From positions 40,943,883 to 41,007,882 of the forward strand of contig NC_087069.1 of NCBI RefSeq assembly GCF_963678635.1: DNA of 64,000 nt. Direction: 5' to 3'. Positions 9,361 to 21,500 of the stretch are shown here, one piece after another. This DNA comes from Symsagittifera roscoffensis (lineage: Eukaryota > Xenacoelomorpha > Acoela > Convolutidae). Every line of letters begins with the position of its first letter. Position 1 is the first letter of the stretch. The notes under the pieces are model-generated. The model worked only from the letters and a program-made list of their open reading frames with translations. It ran no database searches and had not been told where the DNA came from. Both the position numbers and the translations under genes were made by a program.

Positions 9361-12300
9361 CCATTGATGACTGTTTTTGTTGACAAGAAAGTGTCGCTAT
9401 ATCTTTGGAGAAAGAACTAGCAGCAAATTGTAGCAGACGCTTCACTAGAGACACGGCGGTGGAGACCAGTGGTGACTGGTTGGGTGACAAGAAAGTGTCG
9501 CTATATCTTTGGAGAAAGTACTAGCAGCAAATTGTAGCAGACGCTTCACTAGAGACACGGCGGTGGAGACCAGTGGTGACTGGTTGGGTGACAAGAAAGT
9601 GTCGCTATATCTTTGGAGAAAGTACTAGCAGCAAATTGTAGCAGACGCTTCACTAGAGACACGGCGGTGGAGACCAGTGGTGACTGGTTCGGTGACAAGA
9701 GAGTGTCGCTATATCTTTGGAGAAAGTACTAGCAGCAAATTGTAGCAGACGATTCACTAGAGACACGGCGGTGGAGACCAGTGGTGACTGGTTGGGTGAC
9801 AAGAAAGTGTCGCTATATCTTTGGAGAAAGTACTAGCAGCAAATTGTAGCAGACGCTTCACTAGAGACACGGCGGTGGAGACCAGTTGTGACTGGTTGGG
9901 TGACAAGAAAGTGTCGCTATATCTTTGGAGAAAGTACTAGCAGCAAATTGTAGCAGACGCTTCACTAGAGACACGGCGGCGGAGACCAGTGGTGACTGGT
10001 TGGGTGACAAGAAAGTGTCGCTATATTTTTGGAGAAAGTACTAGCAGCAAATTGTAGCAGACGCTTCACTAGAGACACGGCGGTGGAGACCAGTGGTGAC
10101 TGGTTGGGTGACAAGAAAGTGTCGCTATATCTTTGGAGAAAGTACTAGCAGCAAATTGTAGCAGACGCTTCACTAGAGACACGGCGGTGGAGACCAGTGG
10201 TGACTGGTTGGGTGACAAGAAAGTGTCGCTATATCTTTGGAGAAAGTACTAGCAGCAAATTGTAGCAGACGCTTCACTAGAGACACGGCGGTGGAGACCA
10301 GTGGTGACTGGTTGGGTGACAAGAAAGTGTCGCTATATCTTTGGAGAAAGTACTAGCAGCAAATTGTAGCAGACGCTTCACTAGAGACACGGCGGTGGAG
10401 ACCAGTGGTGACTGGTTGGGTGACAAGAAAGTGTCGCTATATCTTTGGAGAAAGTACTAGCAGCAAATTGTAGCAGACGCTTCACTAGAGACACGGCGGT
10501 GGAGACCAGTGGTGACTGGTTGGGTGACAAGAAAGTGTCGCTATATCTTTGGAGAAAGTACTAGCAGCAAATTGTAGCAGACGCTTCACTAGAGACACGG
10601 CGGTGGAGACCAGTGGTGACTGGTTGGGTGACAAGAAAGTGTCGCTATATCTTTGGAGAAAGTACTAGCAGCAAATTGTAGCAGACGCTTAACTAGAGAC
10701 ACGGCGGTGGAGACCAGTGGTGACTGGTTGGGTGACAAGAAAGTGTCGCTATATCTTTGGAGAAAGCACTAGCAGCAAATTGTAGCAGACGCTTCACTAG
10801 AGACACGGCGGTGGAGACCAGTGGTGACTGGTTGGGTGACAAGAAAGTGTCGCTATATCTTTGGAGAAAGTACTAGCAGCAAATTGTAGCAGACGCTTAA
10901 CTAGAGACACGGCGGTGGAGACCAGTGGTGACTGGTTGGGTGACAAGAAAGTGTCGCTATATCTTTGGAGAAAGTACTAGCAGCAAATTGTAGCAGACGC
11001 TTCACTAGAGACACGGCGGCGGAGACCAGTGGTGACTGGTTGGGTGACAAGAAAGTGTCGCTATATCTTTGGAGAAAGTACTAGCAGCAAATTGTAGCAG
11101 ACGCTTCACTAGAGACACGGCGGTGGAGACAAGTGGTGACTGGCTGGGTGACAAGAAAGTGTCGCTATATCTTTGGAGAAAGTACTAGCAGCAAATTGTA
11201 GCAGACGCTTCACTAGAGACACGGCGGCGGAGACCAGTGGTGACTGGTTGGGTGACAAGAAAGTGTCGCTATATCTTTGGAGAAAGTACTAGCAGCAAAT
11301 TGTAGCAGACGCTTCACTAGAGACACGGCGGTGGAGACCAGTGGTGACTGGTTGGGTGACAAGAAAGTGTCGCTATATCTTTGGAGAAAGTACTAGCAGC
11401 AAATTGTAGCAGACGCTTCACTAGAGACACGGCGGTGGAGACCAGTGGTGGCTGGTTGGGTGACAAGAAAGTGTCGCGATATCTTTGGAGAAAGTACTAG
11501 CAGCAAATTGTAGCAGACGCTTCACTAGAGACACGGCGGTGGAGACCACTGGTGACTGGTTGGGTGACAAGAAAGTGTAATTATATCTTTGGAGAAAGTA
11601 CTAGCAGCAAATTGTAGCAGACGCTTCACTAGAGACACGGCGGTGGAGACCAGTGGTTACTGGTTGGGTGACAAGAAAGTGTCACTATATCTTTGGAGAA
11701 AGTACTAGCAGCAAATTGTAGCAGACGCTTCACTAGAGACACGGCGGTGGAGACCAGTGGTGACTGGTTGGGTGACAAGAAAGTGTCGCTATATCTTTGG
11801 AGAAAGTACTAGCAGCAAATTGTAGCAGACGCTTCACTAGAGACACAGCGGTGGAGACCAGTGGTGACTGGTTCGGTGACAAGAGAGTGTCGCTATATCT
11901 TTGGAGAAAGTACTAGCAGCAAATTGTAGCAGACGCTTCACTAGAGACACGGCGGTGGAGACCAGTGGTGACTGGTTGGGTGACAAGAAAGTGTCGCTAT
12001 ATCTTTGGAGAAAGTACTAGCAGCAAATTGTAGCAGACCTTCACTAGAGACACGGCGGTGGAGACCAGTGGTGACTGGTTCGGTGACAAGAGAGTGTCGC
12101 TATATCTTTGGAGAAAGTACTAGCAGCAAATTGTAGCAGACGCTTCACTAGAGACACGGCGGTGGAGACCAGTGGTGACTGGTTGGGTGACAAGAAAGTG
12201 TCGCTATATCTTTGGAGAAAGTACTAGCAGCAAATTGTAGCAGACGCTTCACTAGAGACACGGCGGTGGAGACCAGTGGTGACTGGTTGGGTGACAAGAA

Positions 12301-13223
12301 AGTGTCGCTATATCTTTGGAGAAAGTACTAGCTGCAAATTGTAGCAGACGCTTCACTAGAGACACGGCGGTGGAAACCACTGGTGACTGGTTGGGTGACA
12401 AGAAAGTGTAACTATATCTTTGGAGAAAGTACTAGCAGCAAATTGTAGCAGACGCTTCACTAGAGACACGGCGGTGGAGACCAGTGGTGACTGGTTGGGT
12501 GACAAGAAAGTGTCACTATATCTTTGGAGAAAGTACTAGCAGAAAATTGTAGCAGACGCTTCACTAGAGACACGGCGGTGGAGACCAGTGGTGACTGGTT
12601 GGGTGACAAGAAAGTGTCGCTATATCTTTGGAGAAAGTACTAGCAGCAAATTGTAGCAGACGCTTCACTAGAGACACGGCGGTGGAGACCAGTGGTGACT
12701 GGTTCGGTGACAAGAGAGTGTCGCTATATCTTTGGAGAAAGTACTAGCAGCAAATTGTAGCAGACGCTTCACTAGAGACACGGCGGTGGAGACCAGTGGT
12801 AACTGGTTGGGTGACAAGAAAGTGTCGCTATATCTTCGGAGAAAGTACTAGCAGCAAATTGTAGCAGACGCTTCACTAGAGACACGGCGGTGGAGACCAG
12901 TGGTGACTGGTTGGGTGACAAGAAAGTGTCGCTATATCTTTGGAGAAAGTACTGGCAGCAAATTGTAGCAGACGCTTCACTAGAGACACGGCGGTGGAGA
13001 CCAGTGGTGACTGGTTGGGTGACAAGAAAGTGTCGCTATATCTTTGGAGAAAGTACTAGCAGCAAATTGTAGCAGACGCTTCACTAGAGACACGGCGGTG
13101 GAGACCACTGGTGACTGGTTGGGTGACAAGAAAGTGTCACTATATCTTTGGAGAAAGTACTAGCAGCAAATTGTAGCAGACGCTTCACTAGAGACACGGC
13201 GGTGGAGACCAGTGGTGACTGGT

Positions 13224-15900
13224 TGGGTGACAAGAAAGTGTCACTATATCTTTGGAGAAAGTACTAGCAGCAAATTGTAGCAGACGCTTCACTAGAGACA
13301 CGGCGGTGGAGACCAGTGGGGACTGGTTGGGTGACAAAAAAGTGTCGCTATATCTTTGGAGAAAGTACTAGCAGCAAATTGTATCAGACGCTTCACTAGA
13401 GACACGGCGGTGGAGACCAGTGGTGACTGGTTCGGTGACAAGAGAGTGTCGCTATATCTTTGGAGAAAGTACTAGCAGCAAATTGTAGCAGACGCTTCAC
13501 TAGAGACACGGCGGTGGAGACCAGTGGTGACTGGTTGGGTGACAAGAAAGTGTCGCTATATCTTTTGGAGAAAGTACTAGCAGCAAATTGTAGCAGACGC
13601 TTCACTAGAGACACGGCGGTGGAGACCAGTGGTGACTGGTTGGGTGACAAGAAAGTGTCGCGATATCTTTGGAGAAAGTACTAGCAGCAAATTGTAGCAG
13701 ACGCTTCACTAGAGACACGGCGGTGGAGACCACTGGTGACTGGTTGGGTGACAAGAAAGTGTAACTATATCTTTGGAGAAAGTACTAGCAGCAAATTGTA
13801 GCAGACGCTTCACTAGAGACACGGCGGTGGAGACCAGTGGTTACTGGTTGGGTGACAAGAAAGTGTCACTATATCTTTGGAGAAAGTACTAGCAGCAAAT
13901 TGTAGCAGACGCTTCACTAGAGACACGGCGGTGGAGACCAGTGGTGACTGGTTGGGTGACAAGAAAGTGTCGCTATATCTTTGGAGAAAGTACAAGCAGC
14001 AAATTGTAGCAGACGCTTCACTAGAGACACGGCGGTGGAGACCAGTGGTGACTGGTTCGGTGACAAGAGAGTGTCGCTATATCTTTGGAGAAAGTACTAG
14101 CAGCAAATTGTAGCAGACGCTTCACTAGAGACACGGCGGTGGAGACCAGTGGTGACTGGTTGGGTGACAAGAAAGTGTCGCTATATCTTTGGAGAAAGTA
14201 CTAGCAGCAAATTGTAGCAGACCTTCACTAGAGACACGGCGGTGGAGACCAGTGGTGACTGGTTCGGTGACAAGAGAGTGTCGCTATATCTTTGGAGAAA
14301 GTACTAGCAGCAAATTGTAGCAGACGCTTCACTAGAGACACGGCGGTGGAGACCAGTGGTGACTGGTTGGGTGACAAGAAATCGTCGCTATATCTTTTGG
14401 AGAAAGTACTAGCAGCAAATTGTAGCAGACGCTTCACTAGAGACACGGCGGTGGAGACCAGTGGTGACTGGTTGGGTGACAAGAAAGTGACGCGATATCT
14501 TTGGAGAAAGTACTAGCAGCAAATTGTAGCAGACGCTTCACTAGAGACACGGCGGTGGAGACCACTGGTGACTGGTTGGGTGACAAGAAAGTGTAACTAT
14601 ATCTTTGGAGAAAGTACTAGCAGCAAATTGTAGCAGACGCTTCACTAGAGACACGGCGGTGGAGACCAGTGGTTACTGGTTGGGTGACAAGAAAGTGTCA
14701 CTATATCTTTGGAGAAAGTACTAGCAGCAAATTGTAGCAGACGCTTCACTAGAGACACGGCGGTGGAGACCAGTGGTGACTGGTTGGGTGACAAGAAAGT
14801 GTCGCTATATCTTTGGAGAAAGTACAAGCAGCAAATTGTAGCAGACGCTTCACTAGAGACACGGCGGTGGAGACCAGTGGTGACTGGTTCGGTGACAAGA
14901 GAGTGTCGCTATATCTTTGGAGAAAGTACTAGCAGCAAATTGTAGCAGACGCTTCACTAGAGACACGGCGGTGGAGACCAGTGGTGACTGGTTGGGTGAC
15001 AAGAAAGTGTCGCTATATCTTTGGAGAAAGTACTAGCAGCAAATTGTAGCAGACCTTCACTAGAGACACGGCGGTGGAGACCAGTGGTGACTGGTTCGGT
15101 GACAAGAGAGTGTCGCTATATCTTTGGAGAAAGTACTAGCAGCAAATTGTAGCAGACGCTTCACTAGAGACACGGCGGTGGAGACCAGTGGTGACTGGTT
15201 GGGTGACAAGAAAGTGTCGCTATATCTTTGGAGAAAGTACTAGCAGCAAATTGTAGCAGACGCTTCACTAGAGACACGGCGGTGGAGACCAGTGGTGACT
15301 GGTTGGGTGACAAGAAAGTGTCGCTATATCTTTGGAGAAAGTACTAGCAGCAAATTGTAGCAGACGCTTCACTAGAGACACGGCGGTGGAGACCACTGGT
15401 GACTGGTTGGGTGACAAGAAAGTGTAACTATATCTTTGGAGAAAGTACTAGCAGCAAATTGTAGCAGACGCTTCACTAGAGACACGGCGGTGGAGACCAG
15501 TGGTGACTGGTTGGGTGACAAGAAAGTGTCACTATATCTTTGGAGAAAGTACTAGCAGCAAATTGTAGCAGACGCTTCACTAGAGACACGGCGGTGGAGA
15601 CCAGTGGTGACTGGTTGGGTGACAAGAAAGTGTCGCTATATCTTTGGAGAAAGTACTAGCAGCAAATTGTAGCAGACGCTTCACTAGAGACACGGCGGTG
15701 GAGACCAGTGGTGACTGGTTCGGTGACAAGAGAGTGTCGCTATATCTTTGGAGAAAGTACTAGCAGCAAATTGTAGCAGACGCTTCACTAGAGACACGGC
15801 GGTGGAGACCAGTGGTAACTGGTTGGGTGACAAGAAAGTGTCGCTATATCTTTGGAGAAAGTACTAGCAGCAAATTGTAGCAGACGCTTCACTAGAGACA
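13224..15900 (+). repeat. Higher-order repeat (8-unit, 832-bp) inside the satellite
   Basis: Marker variants recur at 832-833 bp. The CGGTGACAAGAGAG variant lies near 13431, 14263 and 15096, and a second set lies near 14056, 14888 and 15720. The GTGTAACTAT and AGTACAAGCAG variants keep the same spacing between the first two blocks. Eight 104-bp units make 832 bp. A larger duplication is also visible: 12040-13450 recurs at 15056-16466, a shift of 3016 bp or 29 units. It is marked by the GTACTGGCAG and GTATCAGACG variants. Confidence 0.9.
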
Positions 15901-16411
15901 CGGCGGTGGAGACCAGTGGTGACTGGTTGGGTGACAAGAAAGTGTCGCTATATCTTTGGAGAAAGTACTGGCAGCAAATTGTAGCAGACGCTTCACTAGA
16001 GACACGGCGGTGGAGACCAGTGGTGACTGGTTGGGTGACAAGAAAGTGTCGCTATATCTTTGGAGAAAGTACTAGCAGCAAATTGTAGCAGACGCTTCAC
16101 TAGAGACACGGCGGTGGAGACCACTGGTGACTGGTTGGGTGACAAGAAAGTGTCACTATATCTTTGGAGAAAGTACTAGCAGCAAATTGTAGCAGACGCT
16201 TCACTAGAGACACGGCGGTGGAGACCAGTGGTGACTGGTTGGGTGACAAGAAAGTGTCACTATATCTTTGGAGAAAGTACTAGCAGCAAATTGTAGCAGA
16301 CGCTTCACTAGAGACACGGCGGTGGAGACCAGTGGTGACTGGTTGGGTGACAAGAAAGTGTCGCTATATCTTTGGAGAAAGTACTAGCAGCAAATTGTAT
16401 CAGACGCTTCA

Positions 16412-17851
16412 CTAGAGACACGGCGGTGGAGACCAGTGGTGACTGGTTCGGTGACAAGAGAGTGTCGCTATATCTTTGGAGAAAGTACTAGCAGCAAATT
16501 GTAGCAGACGCTTCACTAGAGACACGGCGGTGGAGACCAGTGGTGACTGGTTGGGTGACAAGAAAGTGTCGCTATATCTTTTGGAGAAAGTACTAGCAGC
16601 AAATTGTAGCAGACGCTTCACTAGAGACACGGCGGTGGAGACCAGTGGTGACTGGTTGGGTGACAAGAAAGTGTCGCTATATCTTTTGGAGAAAGTACTA
16701 GCAGCAAATTGTAGCAGACGCTTCACTAGAGACACGGCGGTGGAGACCAGTGGTGACTGGTTGGGTGACAAGAAAGTGTCGCTATATCTTTTGGAGAAAG
16801 TACTAGCAGCAAATTGTAGCAGACGCTTCACTAGAGACACGGCGGTGGAGACCAGTGGTGACTGGTTGGGTGACAAGAAAGTGTCGCTATATCTTTGGAG
16901 AAAGTACTAGCAGCAAATTGTAGCAGACGCTTCACTAGAGACACGGCGGTGGAGACCAGTGGTGACTGGTTCGGTGACAAGAGAGTGTCGCTATATCTTT
17001 GGAGAAAGTACTAGCAGCAAATTGTAGCAGACGCTTCACTAGAGACACGGCGGTGGAGACCAGTGGTGACTGGTTGGGTGACAAGAAAGTGTCGCTATAT
17101 CTTTTGGAGAAAGTACTAGCAGCAAATTGTAGCAGACGCTTCACTAGAGACACGGCGGTGGAGACCAGTGGTGACTGGTTGGGTGACAAGAAAGTGTCGC
17201 TATATCTTTTGGAGAAAGTACTAGCAGCAAATTGTAGCAGACGCTTCACTAGATACACGGCGGTGGAGACCAGTGGTGACTGGTTGGGTGACAAGAAAGT
17301 GTCGCTATATCTTTTGGAGAAAGTACTAGCAGCAAATTGTAGCAGACGCTTCACTAGAGACACGGCGGTGGAGACCAGTGGTGACTGGTTGGGTGACAAG
17401 AAAGTGTCGCTATATCTTTTGGAGAAAGTACTAGCAGCAAATTGTAGCAGACGCTTCACTAGAGACACGGCGGTGGAGACCAGTGGTGACTGGTTGGGTG
17501 ACAAGAAAGTGTCGCTATATCTTTGGAGAAAGTACTAGCAGCAAATTGTAGCAGACGCTTCACTAGAGACACGGCGGTGGAGACCAGTGGTGACTGGTTC
17601 GGTGACAAGAGAGTGTCGCTATATCTTTGGAGAAAGTACTAGCAGCAAATTGTAGCAGACGCTTCACTAGAGACACGGCGGTGGAGACCAGTGGTGACTG
17701 GTTGGGTGACAAGAAAGTGTCGCTATATCTTTTGGAGAAAGTACTAGCAGCAAATTGTAGCAGACGCTTCACTAGAGACACGGCGGTGGAGACCAGTGGT
17801 GACTGGTTGGGTGACAAGAAAGTGTCGCTATATGTTTGGAGAAAGTACTAG
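16412..17851 (+). repeat. Local amplification of the 105-bp satellite variant
   Basis: Runs of consecutive 105-bp units (ATCTTTTGG form) occur near 16476-16870 (three 105-bp steps), 16999-17500 (four) and 17627-17820 (one), separated by the CGGTGACAAGAGAG marker unit. Because 105 is divisible by three, these runs are open in a forward and a reverse frame for up to 189 codons with a 35-residue period. This is a by-product of length and not evidence for a gene. The block spacings of 523 and 628 bp equal combinations of 104 and 105. Confidence 0.9.
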
Positions 17852-17930
17852 CAGCAATTTGTAGCAAGACGCTTCACTAGAGACACGGCGGTGAAGACCA
17901 GTTGTGACTGGTTGGGTGACAAGAAAGTGG

Positions 17931-18460
17931 CATAGGGAGAATGACTGTTACTAAAAAAAGAAAGAAAGTGTTATGAGAGACACGACAGGATAGGTCTGTG
18001 ACAATTGGGTACGATATCTAAACTTCCAGGTTGAAGACCCGGAAATGACTAATAGTGTTGGCTAGAAATAAAAAACGAGATACACGAAAAATAGGAGGTC
18101 GAAAGGGAAGGCACTGTAAGAAGCTCTATTGACGTTTAGTTTCGAGGTTCCCTGAACGATACACTAAAGAAAAACCAGAAGAGACTGGTTTAATTAGGCG
18201 CGGGAGTCTAGTATGAAAGGCACGGAAGGGAATACTTTCGACAAAAACAATGAAATATACTGAAATATACACCAAAGAAAACCGATGGGGACTGGTTTTA
18301 CGAAAAACTAGTTAGCTGAGGAATGCAAGAAAAAAATTCTAGCGACGACCAGAACCGGCTTGTTCCGAGAGGCAGGAAGTGGAAAACAAGTGGAGACTGG
18401 TTTGATCACTAGCGAGTGCGAGTAGTAGTTGTTGGAGCTGAAGGGCGGGGGGAGGGGGTG
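17931..18460 (+). other. Decayed satellite margin
   Basis: Past the clean array, fragments of the unit continue in degraded form: AGAAAGTGTTATGAGAGACACGACAGG near 17960-17990, and several scattered GAGACTGGTTT or GGGGACTGGTTT words near 18183, 18288 and 18387. The region shows no gene. It ends in a G-rich run (GGGCGGGGGGAGGGGG) near 18443-18458. Confidence 0.6.
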
Positions 18461-18526
18461 CCTGCAGACCCCCATGCTTTACATAAATAAAGGGGTCTAC
18501 AGGGAATAAAGCATCCGGTCTACAGG
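18461..18526. repeat. Interlocked inverted repeats / strong hairpin
   Basis: CCTGCAGACCCC (18461-18472) pairs with GGGGTCTACAGG (18492-18503) with one mismatch. ATGCTTTA (18474-18481) pairs perfectly with TAAAGCAT (18507-18514). The two pairings overlap and would be mutually constraining (pseudoknot-like in single strand). GGTCTACAGG is also repeated directly at 18517-18526. It lies just after the satellite margin and a G-rich run. It could be the terminal structure of an old transposable element, but no partner end was found. Confidence 0.7.
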
Positions 18527-21500
18527 CTATGTATCAACATTGGGTATAGATTCAGCAAAATTATAGGATAGAACTGGGGAATAGAACTGGTAAGGTTTCA
18601 TGATTTGTGTAATGGTAAGAAAAAAGGCGTTTTTTATGTTTTTGTCTAGAAATCTTTAGTTTTTTTCGAAATTTTTTCGGCGCGCATCATCTATATGGCA
18701 AATATCAATGGTTAGTTACGTGTAGATTGTGGAATGAAGGTATTATAACAATTTTATTGGTTCATGGTACGTCAATAGTATGAGTTTTTGCGGGAAAACT
18801 TTGACTTTTTATCAAAAAAAATTAAACTTCTTCAAAATTTTTTTAAAAACACGATAAAATTTGATATAATTTGACCTTTTGAAAATTTTTTTTCTAATCA
18901 TTCTCTGTCATAAAAAGTACTCTATCTAGCCAAAATTATGCTGAAACCTCACGAAAACGCAGCTAAAACTCTCGAATACTCGGAAAAATCGTTAAAATCA
19001 TAATTTGAGAACTATTACGTACAGGTAATCAAATTAGACTCATTATATGTCCAAAACTTATCTTTTTTACGATCTATATCTACTTTACTACTAATTGTCT
19101 GTCCCAGATCAACATCAGTTCAAACTATTTCAATTTCAATTTTGAAATGTTCGTGAAACTTTAATGATTGGAATGTAACTTGGGTTTTTATTGAAGATTA
19201 ATCAAAATTCATTTGAAAGAATCAAAATTGAATTATTTATATCTAATTTCAAATTATATAAATCAGTGTCAATTCTGAGAAGTGTTCAAGTTACTGCTTA
19301 TTTACCAGCAACATATATTTTATCAACGTTTTTATTACAGTCATCGTCCTAGGTTCGTATATGAAACAGATTTGAGGAATCATTGAAAACAATTTGAAAA
19401 ATTGTTATCTGTCTCCTCGCAAAGTTTGTATATGTGTGCATATTTTTAATAATCGGAAGTTGTTTTACATATTTGTCTCTTCTATTCCTCAATAAGAGTT
19501 GTTATTTCTCAAACTTACTTCTACCGCAGAGCTTTATAGTTGTTTTTCATTGACAGTACAAGTAAATATCAACTTGCACACAGATATTTGTTCACTGCTG
19601 TAACTTTTTTCCTCCAGCAGAATTGTTTTTGCATGAAATTTTATTCTAAAAAAAATTGGTGGTAAAATTGTATCAATTACCCAATCATTTCCTTCTCCAA
19701 AGTAAAATAAAAAAAATCTGCTTGAAAACGACAATTTTTCAATACTTATACCTAAATCAAAAAATGATAGTAACAAATGACACGATAGAATTATTTTGGT
19801 TATCAGACTTGAGTGATTCGAGGTTAAATTATTTCTTAGGCGGTTATTCATAACCTAAATTAAAGCACAGTTTTCTAAATTCAAGTATATTTTTCTTAAA
19901 ATGACAAATAATTGAAAGAAATTTCAGCATGAGTCTCCTGTAAATTTCAAAGTCAATCTTTTTTTTTGCTTTGGGTTTTATCTACCACTTAACGAAACTA
20001 AATAAAATAATAGTCAATTCGAGTTTTAGGTGGAAAATTGTATCATTTTAACGAACGCTATTTTGTAATTGTGAAGTGGTTTTTAGTTCAGAGCTATTCA
20101 CATAATAATCTGGAAATTCCTTACGTCAGTTATTGAAAAAAATTCATAAAAATTATAATTCTCAGAAGCCTTTAATGATCTGCTTGAAAACTATAGACTC
20201 CATTAATGCATTCAAAGACAAAAAACTAGGAAACTTTTAAAATGATTGCTAGGTAAAACAATTCAATATGTCGATGTTTTATAAAAATTTATGTACTTTG
20301 TATTCATTCATTATTTCATAAAATAATGCACAAATTACTGCAAACTCAACACAAAAGTATTGCCGTAAGAAAGCTGCTATGTCAGTTATTAAGAAAGATA
20401 AAAAATTTTGGATCGATTTCCATTGAGAATTCTACAATAATTTGAGCTCGATTGTTGCTGGAATTTGTCTTATTATCAACCAAATTTTTTTTAAAAAACG
20501 CAGCATCGCAAAACTGAAAAAGTTTCTAGATTTTCAGGGCCTTAGTAAAAACAATTAATTATAGTACTTTGTTTAATGTTTTTTTTTAAATCAAATTAAT
20601 ATTTTCGTGGTGTGTGATTGGAGACTGCTGGTTAATCATTTTGTAAAATATCATTTTGACAAGAAGATTGCTTCTTCTTGATATGGATGTTCAGTTCCTC
20701 GCTGCTAAATAAATGAAAATTACATTTTGGACACTTCAAATTTCCACAGGTCTTAAGATGTTTTGATGCGTTTTGACGTGTCTACCACGTTCAAGACATG
20801 CGATTTTTTGTTTTTATTCACTGAAGACATCTCAAACTAGAAAAAGACAATGAGAACAATTTGGAGACTTAGAATCCTTAGTAGTTTTATAGAATGGGAA
20901 ATTTAGAATGTTAAAAATTTTAATAGTAGACTTGAATAGCATCAAAACTTGAATGAAAGTAAATAAAAACGGTTAAGCAAACCATTGACCAATTGGTCTT
21001 AAGGTGGAAGAAACTCAGAATGGGTTTCATCTTGTTTGGTGTAGCTGAAAAAAAGTTAACCAACCTGGATGGAGCTCTACTATTCAAGAAATGTTCAAAG
21101 TGTTTGATCCTTAGCAATCATAATCAAGCTTTACTATCTAGGAACTCTTAACAGTTTCGATTTTAGCCAATCAGAACAAAGCTTTAATTATTCTGGAACT
21201 CCAAAGTTTTGTTATCTATCAATTACTTTCGAGCGCCCTTACCTAAAATTGTATTTTTATACATTTTAAAATAAATCATTTAAAATCGAGTTTCACGTAT
21301 AATAGAAATTTTCATGAGGGAACCGTTTTGGTATCAACCGATCAGAATAGAACACTCCTTCTTTTGATTATTTTGACAGTTTTTGATATCAACTAACAGA
21401 ATGATTTCTTCACAGATATATTTTTAATCTAACACTTCCCAGATTATGAGAAATCTGTTGTGAAAGCAACTTGAAAATCAATCAATAATTTTGATTCACT

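Larger units (their letters stand above)
9361..17930 (+). repeat. 104-bp satellite array, about 82 copies
   Basis: A single unit of 104 bp is repeated head to tail. The unit runs TGACTGGTTGGGTGACAAG, AAGTGTCGCTATATCTTTGG, AGAAAGTACTAGCAGCAAAT, TGTAGCAGACGCTTCACTAG, AGACACGGCGGTGGAGACCA, GTGG. Most copies are nearly identical, while the first and last are decayed. Variant units include one with GGTTCGGTGACAAGAGAG, a 102-bp unit lacking two bases near GACCTTCAC, and a 105-bp unit with an extra T in ATCTTTTGG. Each unit has a short dyad, ACCAGT-GGTG-ACTGGT. The array shows the signature of unequal exchange: a homogeneous middle and degenerate edges. No function is evident. Confidence 0.98.

Noticed and set aside
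16476-17538. Long open reading frames of 144-189 residues on both strands in the satellite
   Set aside because: They follow automatically from repetition of a 105-bp unit without stop codons. They have perfect 35-residue periodicity, no start signals and no protein-like variation.
9361-17930. CRISPR-like array
   Set aside because: The units are contiguous 104-bp copies without unique spacers, and the context is eukaryotic.
18180-18230. Nematode telomere repeats (TTAGGC)
   Set aside because: Only an isolated TTAGGCGC occurs. There is no tandem TTAGGC array in the window.
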